NCBI GenBank assembly: GCA_036394995.1 | Contig: DASWED010000044.1 | Span: 1 to 46,379, forward strand | Length of the DNA: 46,379 nucleotides | Source of the DNA: DASWED01 sp036394995 | GTDB taxonomy: Bacteria > Actinomycetota > UBA4738 > JACQTL01 | Reading direction: 5' to 3' | In this document: positions 1 through 7,770 of the stretch, in pieces | Layout: every line of letters begins with the position of its first letter | Numbering within the stretch: position 1 is the stretch's first letter | Made by a program: the position numbers and the translations under genes | The notes under the pieces: model-generated | The model's database searches: none | What the model saw: only the letters and a program-made list of their open reading frames with translations | Told to the model about the DNA's origin: nothing

Positions 1-136
1 CCCCCTCCACCCAGCGCATGTCCCGGCGCTCCGCATCGGCGATGAAGGAGAACAGCTCGCGCTGGGCCGCGCAGGCGCGGACGTACGCGGCGTCCATGCC
101 GGTGATGATCTCGTCGTCGGTTCGGGCCACTTCCAC
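1..136 (-). CDS. DUF222/13E12-type HNH endonuclease-like protein, 5' fragment
   Basis: Only the first 45 codons lie in the window, running off the left edge. The GTG at 136 is preceded by GGGA at a 6-nt spacing; an in-frame TTG (142) and CTG (148) are alternatives before an upstream stop at 178-176. The peptide contains a stretch AAQRELFSFIADAERRDMRW, which resembles the N-terminal part of actinobacterial DUF222 (13E12 repeat) proteins, a family often carrying a C-terminal HNH nuclease domain that would lie outside the window. The promoter upstream contains a perfect LexA box, and DUF222 genes are, as I recall, SOS-induced in mycobacteria, which supports the call. Family assignment from 45 residues is tentative. 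Confidence 0.5.
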   Translation of the reverse strand, partial: MEVARTDDEIITGMDAAYVRACAAQRELFSFIADAERRDMRWVEG

Positions 137-177
137 GGGCAATCCCAGGTCTCGCTCACTGGGGGAAGGTGACGATC

Positions 178-206
178 ATGATACCGAACACGTGTTCGAT
201 TGTCAA
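178..206 (-). promoter_or_regulatory. SOS promoter with LexA box
   Basis: On the minus strand TTGACA (206-201) and TATCAT (183-178) are separated by exactly 17 bp, a near-consensus sigma-70 promoter. The spacer contains the 14-bp perfect palindrome CGAACACGTGTTCG (185-198), which matches the Gram-positive/actinobacterial LexA operator CGAAC-N4-GTTCG. Bound LexA would lie between the -35 and -10 elements. Transcription would start near 171, about 35 nt before the GTG start of the DUF222-like gene. Confidence 0.85.
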
Positions 207-247
207 GTCCACTCGGCGCTCTCCGACGTGGCTGCGCGCTCGGGTGA

Positions 248-276
248 TTGATGCGTTCGCCGAGACCGGCTAACCT
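248..276 (+). promoter_or_regulatory. pyr operon promoter
   Basis: TTGATG (248-253) and TAACCT (271-276) are separated by 17 bp. The predicted start near 283 lies only a few nucleotides before the first stem of the PyrR-binding RNA at 291, which fits a leader transcript beginning with that structure. Confidence 0.65.
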
Positions 277-290
277 GCACTCGATCTTCC

Positions 291-322
291 CCTTTAAGAC
301 CGGTCCCGTGAGGCCGGAAAGG
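291..322 (+). promoter_or_regulatory. PyrR-binding RNA hairpin
   Basis: CCTTT (291-295) pairs with AAAGG (318-322), then after an internal bulge AAGA (296-299) CCGG (300-303) pairs with CCGG (314-317). The terminal loop region reads GGTCCCGTGAGGCC, matching the known PyrR-binding loop pattern UCC-N-GNGAGG. The 3' arm contains AAAGGAGG, a strong Shine-Dalgarno for the leader peptide at 337, so folding, or PyrR bound with UMP, would hide that ribosome site. This resembles the translational-repression mode described for mycobacterial PyrR. Confidence 0.85.
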
Positions 323-336
323 AGGCGAGGCTGAAG

Positions 337-387
337 ATGCGCCACAGGTACGCCCTGCCGCGGGTGCGGCCGGGCGTTTCTTCATGA
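337..387 (+). CDS. pyr leader peptide (16 aa)
   Basis: ATG at 337 opens a 16-codon reading frame (MRHRYALPRVRPGVSS) that ends at TGA 385-387. It follows a Shine-Dalgarno GGAGG (321-325) at 11 nt. The frame runs through the terminator-like hairpin and its T-rich tail, and its stop overlaps the ATG at 384 in an ATGA junction with the long pyrR frame. This would couple leader translation both to hairpin melting and to pyrR initiation. No sequence-specific codon run (as in amino-acid attenuators) is visible, so the act of translation, rather than the peptide, is probably what matters. Confidence 0.55.
   Translation: MRHRYALPRVRPGVSS
351..382 (+). terminator. Attenuator-like hairpin in pyr leader
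   Basis: An 11-bp stem with a single mismatch (351-361 with 366-376, loop GGGT) is followed by TTTCTT (377-382). This is a plausible intrinsic terminator inside the transcribed leader and inside the leader-peptide frame. It could stop transcription when the leader is not being translated. Confidence 0.65.
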
Positions 388-1010
388 CGGGGGTCCGGGG
401 GGCTCAAGAGCGAGGCCGGAGTTCGAACGGGCCCGCCGAGGCACAGCCGAGCGGTAGCCCCCCGGTCGCAAGGGGAACCGTGGCCAGGCTCATGGACCAG
501 GCGGAGATTCGCCGGGCCACCACGCGGATCGCCCACGAGGTCCTCGAACGGAACAAGGGAGCCGGCGACGTCGTCCTGGTGGGGATCGCCGCCCGCGGGG
601 ACGATCTGGCCCGGAGGCTCGCCGGAGAGCTCAAGCGGATCGAGAACGCCGATGTCCCGGTCGGGGCCCTCGACATCACCTTCTACCGCGACGACATCGG
701 GCTCCGCGCCGAGGCGCCCGAGGTCCACGAGACGCGGATCCCGTTCGACATCACCGGCCGCACCGTGGTCCTGGTGGACGACGTCCTGTTCACGGGCCGG
801 ACCATCCGCTCGGCGCTGGATGCCTTGGTGGACTTCGGCCGGCCGCGCGCCGTCCAGCTGGCCGTCCTCGTCGACCGGGGCCACCGGGAGCTGCCGATCC
901 GGGCCGACTACGTCGGCAAGAACGTGCCAACGCGCCACGACGAGAACGTCCGCGTCGCGCTGACCGAGACCGACGGCGAGGACGCCGTGTACCTAGGGGG
1001 TCAGACATGA
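384..1010 (+). CDS. pyrR: PyrR: pyr operon regulator / uracil phosphoribosyltransferase
   Basis: PyrR senses UMP/UTP, binds the pyr leader RNA, and usually has side activity as uracil phosphoribosyltransferase. The PRPP-binding loop VVLVDDVLFTGRTIRSAL and the segments GALDITFYRDD and LVDRGHRELPIRADYVGKN are canonical. The start is uncertain. ATG 384 forms an ATGA overlap with the leader peptide and gives 208 residues, but the first ~32 are Pro/Gly-rich and not typical of the family. GTG 480 (after AAGGGGAACC) or ATG 492 would give the usual ~175-residue protein beginning near MDQAEIRRA. The 3' end overlaps pyrB by 4 bp. Confidence 0.95.
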   Translation: MTGVRGAQERGRSSNGPAEAQPSGSPPVARGTVARLMDQAEIRRATTRIAHEVLERNKGAGDVVLVGIAARGDDLARRLAGELKRIENADVPVGALDITFYRDDIGLRAEAPEVHETRIPFDITGRTVVLVDDVLFTGRTIRSALDALVDFGRPRAVQLAVLVDRGHRELPIRADYVGKNVPTRHDENVRVALTETDGEDAVYLGGQT

Positions 1011-2023
1011 ACAAGCACCTGCTGTCGATCCACGACGTGTCGGCGGAGGACGTGGTCCGGATCCTCGACACGGCGGACTCGTTCCGGGAGGTCGGTACAC
1101 GGGTCATCAAGAAGGTCCCGGCGCTCCGGGGCCGTACCGTGGTGAACCTGTTCTACGAGAACTCCACGCGGACCCGGATCTCGTTCGAGCTGGCGGCGAA
1201 GCGCCTCTCGGCCGACGTCATCAACTTCTCCACGAGCGGCTCCTCCGTCTCGAAGGGCGAGTCCCTGAAGGACACCGCGCTGACCCTCCAGGCGATGGGG
1301 GCCGACGCCATCGTCATCCGGCACTCCTCGAGCGGCTCCCCGTACCTGCTCACGAAGTGGGTGAAGGGGAGCGTGCTCAACGCGGGCGACGGCACCCACG
1401 AGCACCCCACCCAGGCCCTCCTCGACCTCTACACGATCCGGGAGAAGCTGGGGCGCCTCGAGGGGCTCCGAACCGCGATCATCGGCGACGTCCTGCACTC
1501 TCGGGTGGCCCGCTCGCTGTCGTTCGCGCTGGTGAAGATGGGGGCGGAGGTCACGCTGATCGGGCCGCCCACCCTGATCCCGCCGGACGCGCCCGCGTGG
1601 GGGGTCCAGGTGTCCTACGACATCGAATCGGTGCTGCCGAAGCTCGACGTCTGCTACATGCTCCGGGTCCAGCGGGAACGCCAGCGCCAGCAGTTCTTCC
1701 CGAGCGTCCGCGAGTACGCCCGGCTGTTCGGGCTGTCCCGGGACCGCGTCTCGATGCTCCCGGAGGGCGCGCTGATCATGCACCCGGGTCCCATGAACCG
1801 GGGCGTGGAGATCGACTCCGACGTGGCCGACCTCCCGCAGGCCGTGATCGAGGAGCAGGTGACGAACGGGATTGCCGTGCGGATGTCGCTGCTGTACCTA
1901 CTGCTGGGAGGGACCCGGGCCGCGGAGGACCCGCCGCCGACGGAGGTGGCCGCCGCCGAGCCCGAGCAGGTCACGTTGCCGGATTCGAACGAGGCGAAGG
2001 TGGAGGTGGGGGCCGATGCCTGA
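1007..2023 (+). CDS. pyrB: Aspartate carbamoyltransferase catalytic subunit
   Basis: Joins carbamoyl phosphate and aspartate to N-carbamoyl aspartate, the committed pyrimidine step. The carbamoyl-phosphate motif STRTR occurs in YENSTRTRISFELAAKRL, with GDGTHEHPTQALLDLYTI and the aspartate-side HPGPMNRGVEI also present. The 338 residues include a C-terminal tail of roughly 35 residues rich in Pro/Glu/Ala beyond the usual end. Start ATG overlaps the pyrR stop (ATGA), so translation is probably coupled. No PyrI regulatory subunit gene is nearby, as expected for Gram-positive ATCase. Confidence 0.97.
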   Translation: MNKHLLSIHDVSAEDVVRILDTADSFREVGTRVIKKVPALRGRTVVNLFYENSTRTRISFELAAKRLSADVINFSTSGSSVSKGESLKDTALTLQAMGADAIVIRHSSSGSPYLLTKWVKGSVLNAGDGTHEHPTQALLDLYTIREKLGRLEGLRTAIIGDVLHSRVARSLSFALVKMGAEVTLIGPPTLIPPDAPAWGVQVSYDIESVLPKLDVCYMLRVQRERQRQQFFPSVREYARLFGLSRDRVSMLPEGALIMHPGPMNRGVEIDSDVADLPQAVIEEQVTNGIAVRMSLLYLLLGGTRAAEDPPPTEVAAAEPEQVTLPDSNEAKVEVGADA

Positions 2024-3317
2024 GCGGATCCTGTTCCGGGGGGCCCGGGTGGTGGACCCGGCCGCCGGCCGGGACGAACGAGCGGACGTCCTGGTGGAGA
2101 ACGGGGGCGTCATCGACGTCGGCGCAGGTCTGAGCCCGAACGGCGCCGAGGTCCTCGACTGCGACGGATTGGTCCTGGCGCCGGGGCTGGTGGACCTCCA
2201 CACGCACCTCCGCCAACCGGGGCGGGAGGACAAGGAGACCGTGGAGACCGGCTGCCGGGCCGCGGCGCTCGGCGGCTTCACCGCGGTCTCGCCCATGGCG
2301 AACACCGACCCGGTGGCCGACAACGCCGCCGTGATCCACGAGGTCCGGGCCCTGGCCGAACGGGCCGCCCTGTGCGACGTATTCCCGGTCGGCGCCATCA
2401 CCAGGGGCCTGGCCGGTGAGGAGATGGCCGAGATCGGCGAGATGGTCGAGGCCGGCGTCCGGGTGTTCAGCGATGACGGGCGGTGCGTGCCGAGCGCCCG
2501 CGTCCTCCGCAACGCCCTCCGCTACGCGCGGGCATTCGAGGGCGTGATCATCGCCGAGCACTGCGAGGACCCCACGCTGGCCGAGGGAGGCCAGATGCAC
2601 GAGGGCGTGCACTCGTACTCACTGGGCCTGGCCGGGCAGCCCCGGGAGGCCGAGGAGGTCGTCGTGGCCCGGGACCTGGCCCTGGCCAGGCTCACCGGGG
2701 GGGCGCTGCACGTGTGCCACCTGTCGAGCGCCGGGTCGGTGGACCTGGTCCGGCGGGCCAAGGCCGAGGGCCTGCGGGTCACCGCCGAGGTGACACCGCA
2801 CCACCTCGCGTTCGCCGACCAGGACCTCGTCACCTACGACACGAACCTCAAGGTGAACCCCCCGATCCGGACCGCCGATGACCGCGAGGCCCTGTGGGCC
2901 GGCCTGGCGGACGGGACCATCGACGCGGTGGCCACGGACCACGCGCCCCACGCGGTGGAGGAGAAGGAGGCCGAGTTCGACCAGGCCCCGCCGGGGACCA
3001 TCGGCCTGGAGACGGCGCTGGCGGCGGTGCTCACGCACGGGGTGGAGACCGGGAAGATCACGCTCGAACGGGCCCTGGAGGCCCTGTCGACCGCTCCGGC
3101 CCGGATCCTGGCGGCGCAGGCCCACGGGGGGCCCGTCGAGGCCGGCCGGCCGGCCAACCTGGTGGCGTTCGACCCGCAGGGGCGGTGGGTGGTAGAAGCC
3201 CCGTTCGCCTCGAGGAGCCGGAACTCGGCGTTCCTCGGCCACACGCTGACCGGCCGGGTCGTCCACACGATGTACCGCGGCGACCTGGTCGTGGCGGACG
3301 GGAAGCCGACCCGGTGA
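2016..3317 (+). CDS. pyrC: Dihydroorotase (class I)
   Basis: Cyclises N-carbamoyl aspartate to dihydroorotate. The metal-binding DLHTHLRQPG motif, the PMANTDP segment (family usually MPNTxP), and the TDHAPH motif near residue 308 identify a class I amidohydrolase-fold dihydroorotase of normal length (433 aa). ATG 2016 follows GGAGGTGGGG and overlaps the 3' end of pyrB by 8 bp; longer in-frame extensions upstream would read through pyrB and are not supported. Confidence 0.96.
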   Translation: MPERILFRGARVVDPAAGRDERADVLVENGGVIDVGAGLSPNGAEVLDCDGLVLAPGLVDLHTHLRQPGREDKETVETGCRAAALGGFTAVSPMANTDPVADNAAVIHEVRALAERAALCDVFPVGAITRGLAGEEMAEIGEMVEAGVRVFSDDGRCVPSARVLRNALRYARAFEGVIIAEHCEDPTLAEGGQMHEGVHSYSLGLAGQPREAEEVVVARDLALARLTGGALHVCHLSSAGSVDLVRRAKAEGLRVTAEVTPHHLAFADQDLVTYDTNLKVNPPIRTADDREALWAGLADGTIDAVATDHAPHAVEEKEAEFDQAPPGTIGLETALAAVLTHGVETGKITLERALEALSTAPARILAAQAHGGPVEAGRPANLVAFDPQGRWVVEAPFASRSRNSAFLGHTLTGRVVHTMYRGDLVVADGKPTR

Positions 3318-3330
3318 CGGGAGCCCGGTC

Positions 3331-4488
3331 GTGCCCGCGATGACCCGGGGTCCCGAGGCGCTGCTGGTCCTGGAGGACGGCACGGCGCTCCGGGGGCGCT
3401 CGTTCGGCGCCCCCGGGGAGGCCTTCGGCGAGGCCGTGTTCAACACCGGCATGAGCGGCTACCAGGAGGTCCTCACCGACCCCTCGTACGCGGGGCAGGT
3501 CGTCACCATGACCGCCCCCCACCAGGGGAACTACGGCGTGAACCGCGAGGACCCCGAGTCGCCGCGGATCCAGGTCTCGGGGTTCGCCGTCCGCGAGGCC
3601 TCCCACCGTGCCTCCTCCTGGCGCGCGGACCGGACCCTCCCGGAGGAGCTGGCCGACGCGGGCGTCGTGGCCATCGAGGGCATCGACACCCGCCGCCTGA
3701 CCCTCCGGCTCCGAACCGCCGGCGCCATGCGCTGCGCCATATCGACCGACGACCTCGACCCACGGTCCCTGGCCGAACGAACCCGCACCCACCCCGGCAT
3801 GGAGGGCGCCGACCTGGCCCGCCACGTCTCCACGAAGGAGCCCTACGAAGCGGCCGCCCTCGTCGGCCCCGCCACCCCCGATCGCCGCCCCATCCTCCGG
3901 GTCGCCGCCTACGACTTCGGCATCAAGCGCAACATCCTCCGCAGGCTCGCCGCCCACGGCATCGAGGCGACCGTCTACCCGGCCCAGACTCCGGCGGCGG
4001 AAGTTCTGGCCGGGGACTACGACGGTGTGTTCCTGTCGAACGGCCCCGGCGACCCGGCGGCCACCACCTACGGCATCGAATCGGCCGGCGCCCTCCTCGG
4101 CAAGGTCCCCGTCTTCGGCATCTGCCTCGGCCACCAACTGATGGCCAGGGCCCTCGGCCTCAGCACGTACAAGCTCAAATTCGGCCACCGAGGCGCGAAC
4201 CAGCCGGTCCTGAACACGGACACCGGCAGAGTCGAGATCACCAGCCACAACCACGGCTTCGCCGTCGACCCCAGTGCGTCAACGAGCGCCCGCCCCGCGC
4301 ACGTCGAATCCGGTTTCGGCCCCGTGACCCTCACCCACTGGAACCTCAACGACGAGACCCTGGAAGGCCTGCGCTGCAACGACATCCCGGCGTTCTCCGT
4401 CCAGTACCACCCCGAAGCCGCCCCCGGACCGCACGACGCGAGCTACCTGTTCGACCGGTTCCGCGCGCTCATGGAGGCCCACGCGTAG
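3331..4488 (+). CDS. carA: Carbamoyl-phosphate synthase small (glutaminase) subunit
   Basis: Hydrolyses glutamine and delivers ammonia to CarB. The N-terminal CPSase_sm domain (FNTGMSGYQEVLTDPSYAGQ) is followed by a class I glutamine amidotransferase with nucleophile Cys265 in VFGICLGHQ and the His/Glu pair in QYHPEAAPGPHD. GTG 3331 has GGGAG at a 7-nt spacing; ATG 3340 is a weaker alternative. The stop abuts the carB ATG with no gap. From about 3560 onward the third codon positions favour C far more than in carB, where G is preferred. Confidence 0.97.
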   Translation: MPAMTRGPEALLVLEDGTALRGRSFGAPGEAFGEAVFNTGMSGYQEVLTDPSYAGQVVTMTAPHQGNYGVNREDPESPRIQVSGFAVREASHRASSWRADRTLPEELADAGVVAIEGIDTRRLTLRLRTAGAMRCAISTDDLDPRSLAERTRTHPGMEGADLARHVSTKEPYEAAALVGPATPDRRPILRVAAYDFGIKRNILRRLAAHGIEATVYPAQTPAAEVLAGDYDGVFLSNGPGDPAATTYGIESAGALLGKVPVFGICLGHQLMARALGLSTYKLKFGHRGANQPVLNTDTGRVEITSHNHGFAVDPSASTSARPAHVESGFGPVTLTHWNLNDETLEGLRCNDIPAFSVQYHPEAAPGPHDASYLFDRFRALMEAHA

Positions 4489-7400
4489 ATGCCCAGGCGA
4501 GACGACATCGAGAGCATCCTCGTCATCGGCAGCGGGCCGATCGTGATCGGCCAGGCCTGCGAGTTCGACTACTCCGGCACCCAGGGCTGCAAGGCCCTCC
4601 GGGCCGAGGGCTACCGGGTGGTGCTGGTGAACTCGAACCCGGCCACGATCATGACCGACCCCGAGTTCGCCCACGCGACATACATCGAGCCGCTCACGCC
4701 GGAGTCCATCGCCGCGATCGTGGAGAAGGAGCGCCCCGACGCGCTGCTCCCGACCCTCGGTGGGCAGACCGCGCTGAACGCCACGGTGGCGCTGGCCGAG
4801 GCCGGCGTCCTGGACCGGTTCGGGGTGCGGCTGATCGGTGCCGGGATCGATGCCATCCGCCGGGCCGAGGACCGGCGGCAGTTCGCAGCGACGATGCGGG
4901 GGGCCGGGCTGGCCCTTCCCGCCAGCGGCTTCGCCCATTCGCTGGATGAGGCCACGGCCGTGGCGCGGGAGATCGGGTTCCCGGTCATCGTCCGGCCGTC
5001 GTTCGTGCTGGGCGGCGGGGGGTCCGGGTTGGCCGCCACGGAGGACGAGCTCAAGGCGGTGGCCGGGCGGGGGCTCGCGGAGAGCCCCATCTCCGAGATC
5101 CTGGTGGAGCAGTCGGTGGCCGGATGGAAGGAGTTCGAGCTGGAGGTCATGCGCGACGGCGCCGACAACGCCGTCGTGATCTGCTCGATCGAGAACGTCG
5201 ATCCCATGGGAGTGCATACCGGCGACTCCATCACGGTGGCGCCGCAGCAGACCCTCACCGACCGGGAGTACCAGCGGATGCGCGACGCCGCCCTGGCCTG
5301 CATCCGGGCCGTCGGCGTGGACACCGGCGGGTCGAACATCCAGTTCGCGGTGAACCCCCGGGACGGCCGGCAGGTGGTGATCGAGATGAACCCCCGGGTG
5401 TCCCGGTCCTCGGCGCTCGCGTCGAAGGCCACCGGGTTCCCCATCGCGAAGATCGCCGCGCTCCTCGCCGTCGGGTACCGGCTGGACGAGATCCGCAACG
5501 ACATCACCGGCGAGACCCTGGCAGCGTTCGAGCCGACCCTCGACTACGTCGTGGTGAAGATCCCGAGGTTCGCGTTCGAGAAGTTCCCCCAGGCCGATCC
5601 CCGGCTGACCACGGTGATGAAGTCGGTGGGGGAGGTCATGGCCGTCGGCCGGACGTTCACCGAGGCCCTGGGGAAGGCGGTGCGGTCGCTCGAGCGTCCC
5701 GACCTCGAGGCGCCGGCGGGCGACCCCGCCCTCGACGCCCTCGGGACCGCCACCGAGCGCCGGGTCCTGGACGTCGAGGCGCTGCTCGGCGCGGGGAATT
5801 CCGTGGACGAGGTCGCGGCGGCCTCCGCGATCGACCCGTGGTTCGTGGACCAGATCGCGCTGGTGGCGGACACGGCGGAGGCCCTGCGGGGCAAGGATCT
5901 CGGCGACCTGACGGCGGAGGACCTGCTCGAGGCGAAGCGTCGCGGGCTGTCCGACGTCCGCATCGCGAGGCTCACGGGATCGAACGCGGACCGGGTCCGG
6001 GCCCGGAGGGCCGAGCTCGGCGTGGAGGCCGTGTTCAAGACCGTCGACACGTGCGCGGGCGAGTTCGAGGCCCGGACGCCCTACTACTACTCGACGTACG
6101 AGGAGGAGTCGGAGGTCCGGCCCGCCGCGCGGCCCCGCATCGTGATCCTGGGGGCAGGGCCGAACCGGATCGGGCAGGGGATCGAGTTCGACTACGCGTG
6201 CGTCCACGCGGCGTTCGCGCTGCGGGATGCGGGCTACGAGACCGTGATGGTGAACTGCAACCCCGAGACGGTCTCGACCGACTACGACACCAGCGACCGG
6301 CTGTACTTCGAGCCCCTCGCCGCCGAGGACGTCCTGGCGGTCTGCCGGGCGGAGCGCCCGGAGGGGGTCATCGTCCAGCTCGGGGGGCAGACCCCGCTGA
6401 AGCTCGCGCACACGCTGGAGGGGGAGGGGTTCGCCGTGCTGGGAACCTCGCCCGCATCCATCGACCTCGCCGAGGACCGGGGGAAGTTCGCGACCCTGCT
6501 GCGGTCGCTGGGGATCCCGGCGCCGCCCCACGGGGAGGCCGCGTCCGTGGACGAGGCCCGTCGGATCGCCGACGAGATCGGGTACCCGGTCCTGGTCCGG
6601 CCCTCGTACGTGCTGGGGGGCCGGGCCATGGAGATCGTGTACGGCCCCGACGAGCTGGAGGGGTTCGTGCGGACGGCGGCGGCGGCCGGGCCGGACCACC
6701 CCGTGCTCATCGACCGGTTCCTGGAGGGAGCCATCGAGATCGACGTCGACGCCGTGAGCGACGGCCGGGAGACCTTCGTGGGCGCGGTCATGGAGCACAT
6801 CGAGGAGGCCGGGGTCCACTCCGGGGACTCCACGTGCGTGATCCCTCCCCCCACGCTGTCCGAGGACGACATGGACCGGGCGGAGGAGATCGCGAGGGCC
6901 CTGGCCGCGGCGCTCGGGGTCAGGGGACTGCTGAACGTCCAGATGGCCGTGAAGGACGAGCGGGTGTGGGTGCTCGAGGCGAACCCCCGCTCCAGCCGGA
7001 CGGTTCCGTTCGTGTCGAAGGTCACCGGCGTCCCGCTGGCCAAGGTGGCCGCGCTGGTGATGGCCGGCCGGACCCTGGCCGAGCTGCGGGCCGGCGGCCT
7101 GGTGCCGCCCCGCGAGGTGTACCGGACGCTGGCCCACACCGCGGTGAAGGCGGCCGTGCTCCCGTTCGGCCGGTTCCCCGGGCAGGACACGGTGCTGGGC
7201 CCCGAGATGAAGTCCACCGGCGAGGTGATGGGCATCGACGAGAGGCTGGGGCCGGCCATGGCCAAGGCCCTCACTGCCGTCGGCGCCGGCCTCCCGTCCG
7301 GGGGCACGGCGTTCGTCAGTGTGGCGAACCGGGACAAGCGGGCTATCGTGTTCCCGGCAAAGCGCCTGGCCGAGCTCGGGTTCACCGTGCTGGCGACCCG

Positions 7401-7770
7401 GGGGACGGCCGCGGTGCTGGCCCGGGCGGGCGTCCGGGTGACGCCGGTCCGGAAGCGATCCGAAGGGGGACGCGACATCGTGGACCTCATCCGCGCCGGG
7501 CGCGTGGACATCGTGATCAACACCCCGTTCGGCCGGGGCCCTCGGACCGACGGCTCCGAGATCCGCACCGCGGCGGCGGCGGCGGGGATCCCGTGCGTCA
7601 CCACCCTTCCCGGCGCCCTCGCCGCGCTGCAGGGGATCGAGGCCATCCGGGACGGCCTCCCGGCACCCCGCCCACTGCAGGAGTACCAGGCGCCGCCGCC
7701 TCCGCCGGAGCAGCTCCGGCTGATGGAACCCGAGCCCGAACCCGCCCGCGCGGCGGGGGAGGCCCGGTGA
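4489..7770 (+). CDS. carB: Carbamoyl-phosphate synthase large subunit
   Basis: Makes carbamoyl phosphate from bicarbonate, ammonia and two ATP, feeding both PyrB and ArgF. Two homologous ATP-grasp halves are visible: the first starts IGSGPIVIGQACEFDYSGTQ, the second near residue 540 as LGAGPNRIGQGIEFDYACVH. Both carry PxMVNxNPET/NSNPATIMTD-type segments and NPRVSRSSALASKATG or NPRSSRTVPFVSKVTG ATP-grasp motifs. The C-terminal ~130 residues form the MGS-like allosteric domain, ending in a Pro/Glu-rich tail. Length 1093 aa is normal. The stop overlaps the GTG of pyrK. Confidence 0.98.
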   Translation: MPRRDDIESILVIGSGPIVIGQACEFDYSGTQGCKALRAEGYRVVLVNSNPATIMTDPEFAHATYIEPLTPESIAAIVEKERPDALLPTLGGQTALNATVALAEAGVLDRFGVRLIGAGIDAIRRAEDRRQFAATMRGAGLALPASGFAHSLDEATAVAREIGFPVIVRPSFVLGGGGSGLAATEDELKAVAGRGLAESPISEILVEQSVAGWKEFELEVMRDGADNAVVICSIENVDPMGVHTGDSITVAPQQTLTDREYQRMRDAALACIRAVGVDTGGSNIQFAVNPRDGRQVVIEMNPRVSRSSALASKATGFPIAKIAALLAVGYRLDEIRNDITGETLAAFEPTLDYVVVKIPRFAFEKFPQADPRLTTVMKSVGEVMAVGRTFTEALGKAVRSLERPDLEAPAGDPALDALGTATERRVLDVEALLGAGNSVDEVAAASAIDPWFVDQIALVADTAEALRGKDLGDLTAEDLLEAKRRGLSDVRIARLTGSNADRVRARRAELGVEAVFKTVDTCAGEFEARTPYYYSTYEEESEVRPAARPRIVILGAGPNRIGQGIEFDYACVHAAFALRDAGYETVMVNCNPETVSTDYDTSDRLYFEPLAAEDVLAVCRAERPEGVIVQLGGQTPLKLAHTLEGEGFAVLGTSPASIDLAEDRGKFATLLRSLGIPAPPHGEAASVDEARRIADEIGYPVLVRPSYVLGGRAMEIVYGPDELEGFVRTAAAAGPDHPVLIDRFLEGAIEIDVDAVSDGRETFVGAVMEHIEEAGVHSGDSTCVIPPPTLSEDDMDRAEEIARALAAALGVRGLLNVQMAVKDERVWVLEANPRSSRTVPFVSKVTGVPLAKVAALVMAGRTLAELRAGGLVPPREVYRTLAHTAVKAAVLPFGRFPGQDTVLGPEMKSTGEVMGIDERLGPAMAKALTAVGAGLPSGGTAFVSVANRDKRAIVFPAKRLAELGFTVLATRGTAAVLARAGVRVTPVRKRSEGGRDIVDLIRAGRVDIVINTPFGRGPRTDGSEIRTAAAAAGIPCVTTLPGALAALQGIEAIRDGLPAPRPLQEYQAPPPPPEQLRLMEPEPEPARAAGEAR

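Noticed and set aside
18..251. Plus-strand 77-codon frame at the left edge
   Set aside because: It is antisense to the DUF222-like fragment and runs through the SOS promoter and LexA box; the minus-strand reading is better supported.
4279..7137. Very long open frame on the minus strand opposite carB
   Set aside because: It is a composition effect of GC-rich codons; the plus-strand frame encodes a complete, highly conserved CarB and the antisense product has no recognisable domain. The same holds for long antisense frames opposite pyrC, the rib operon, polX and pheT.
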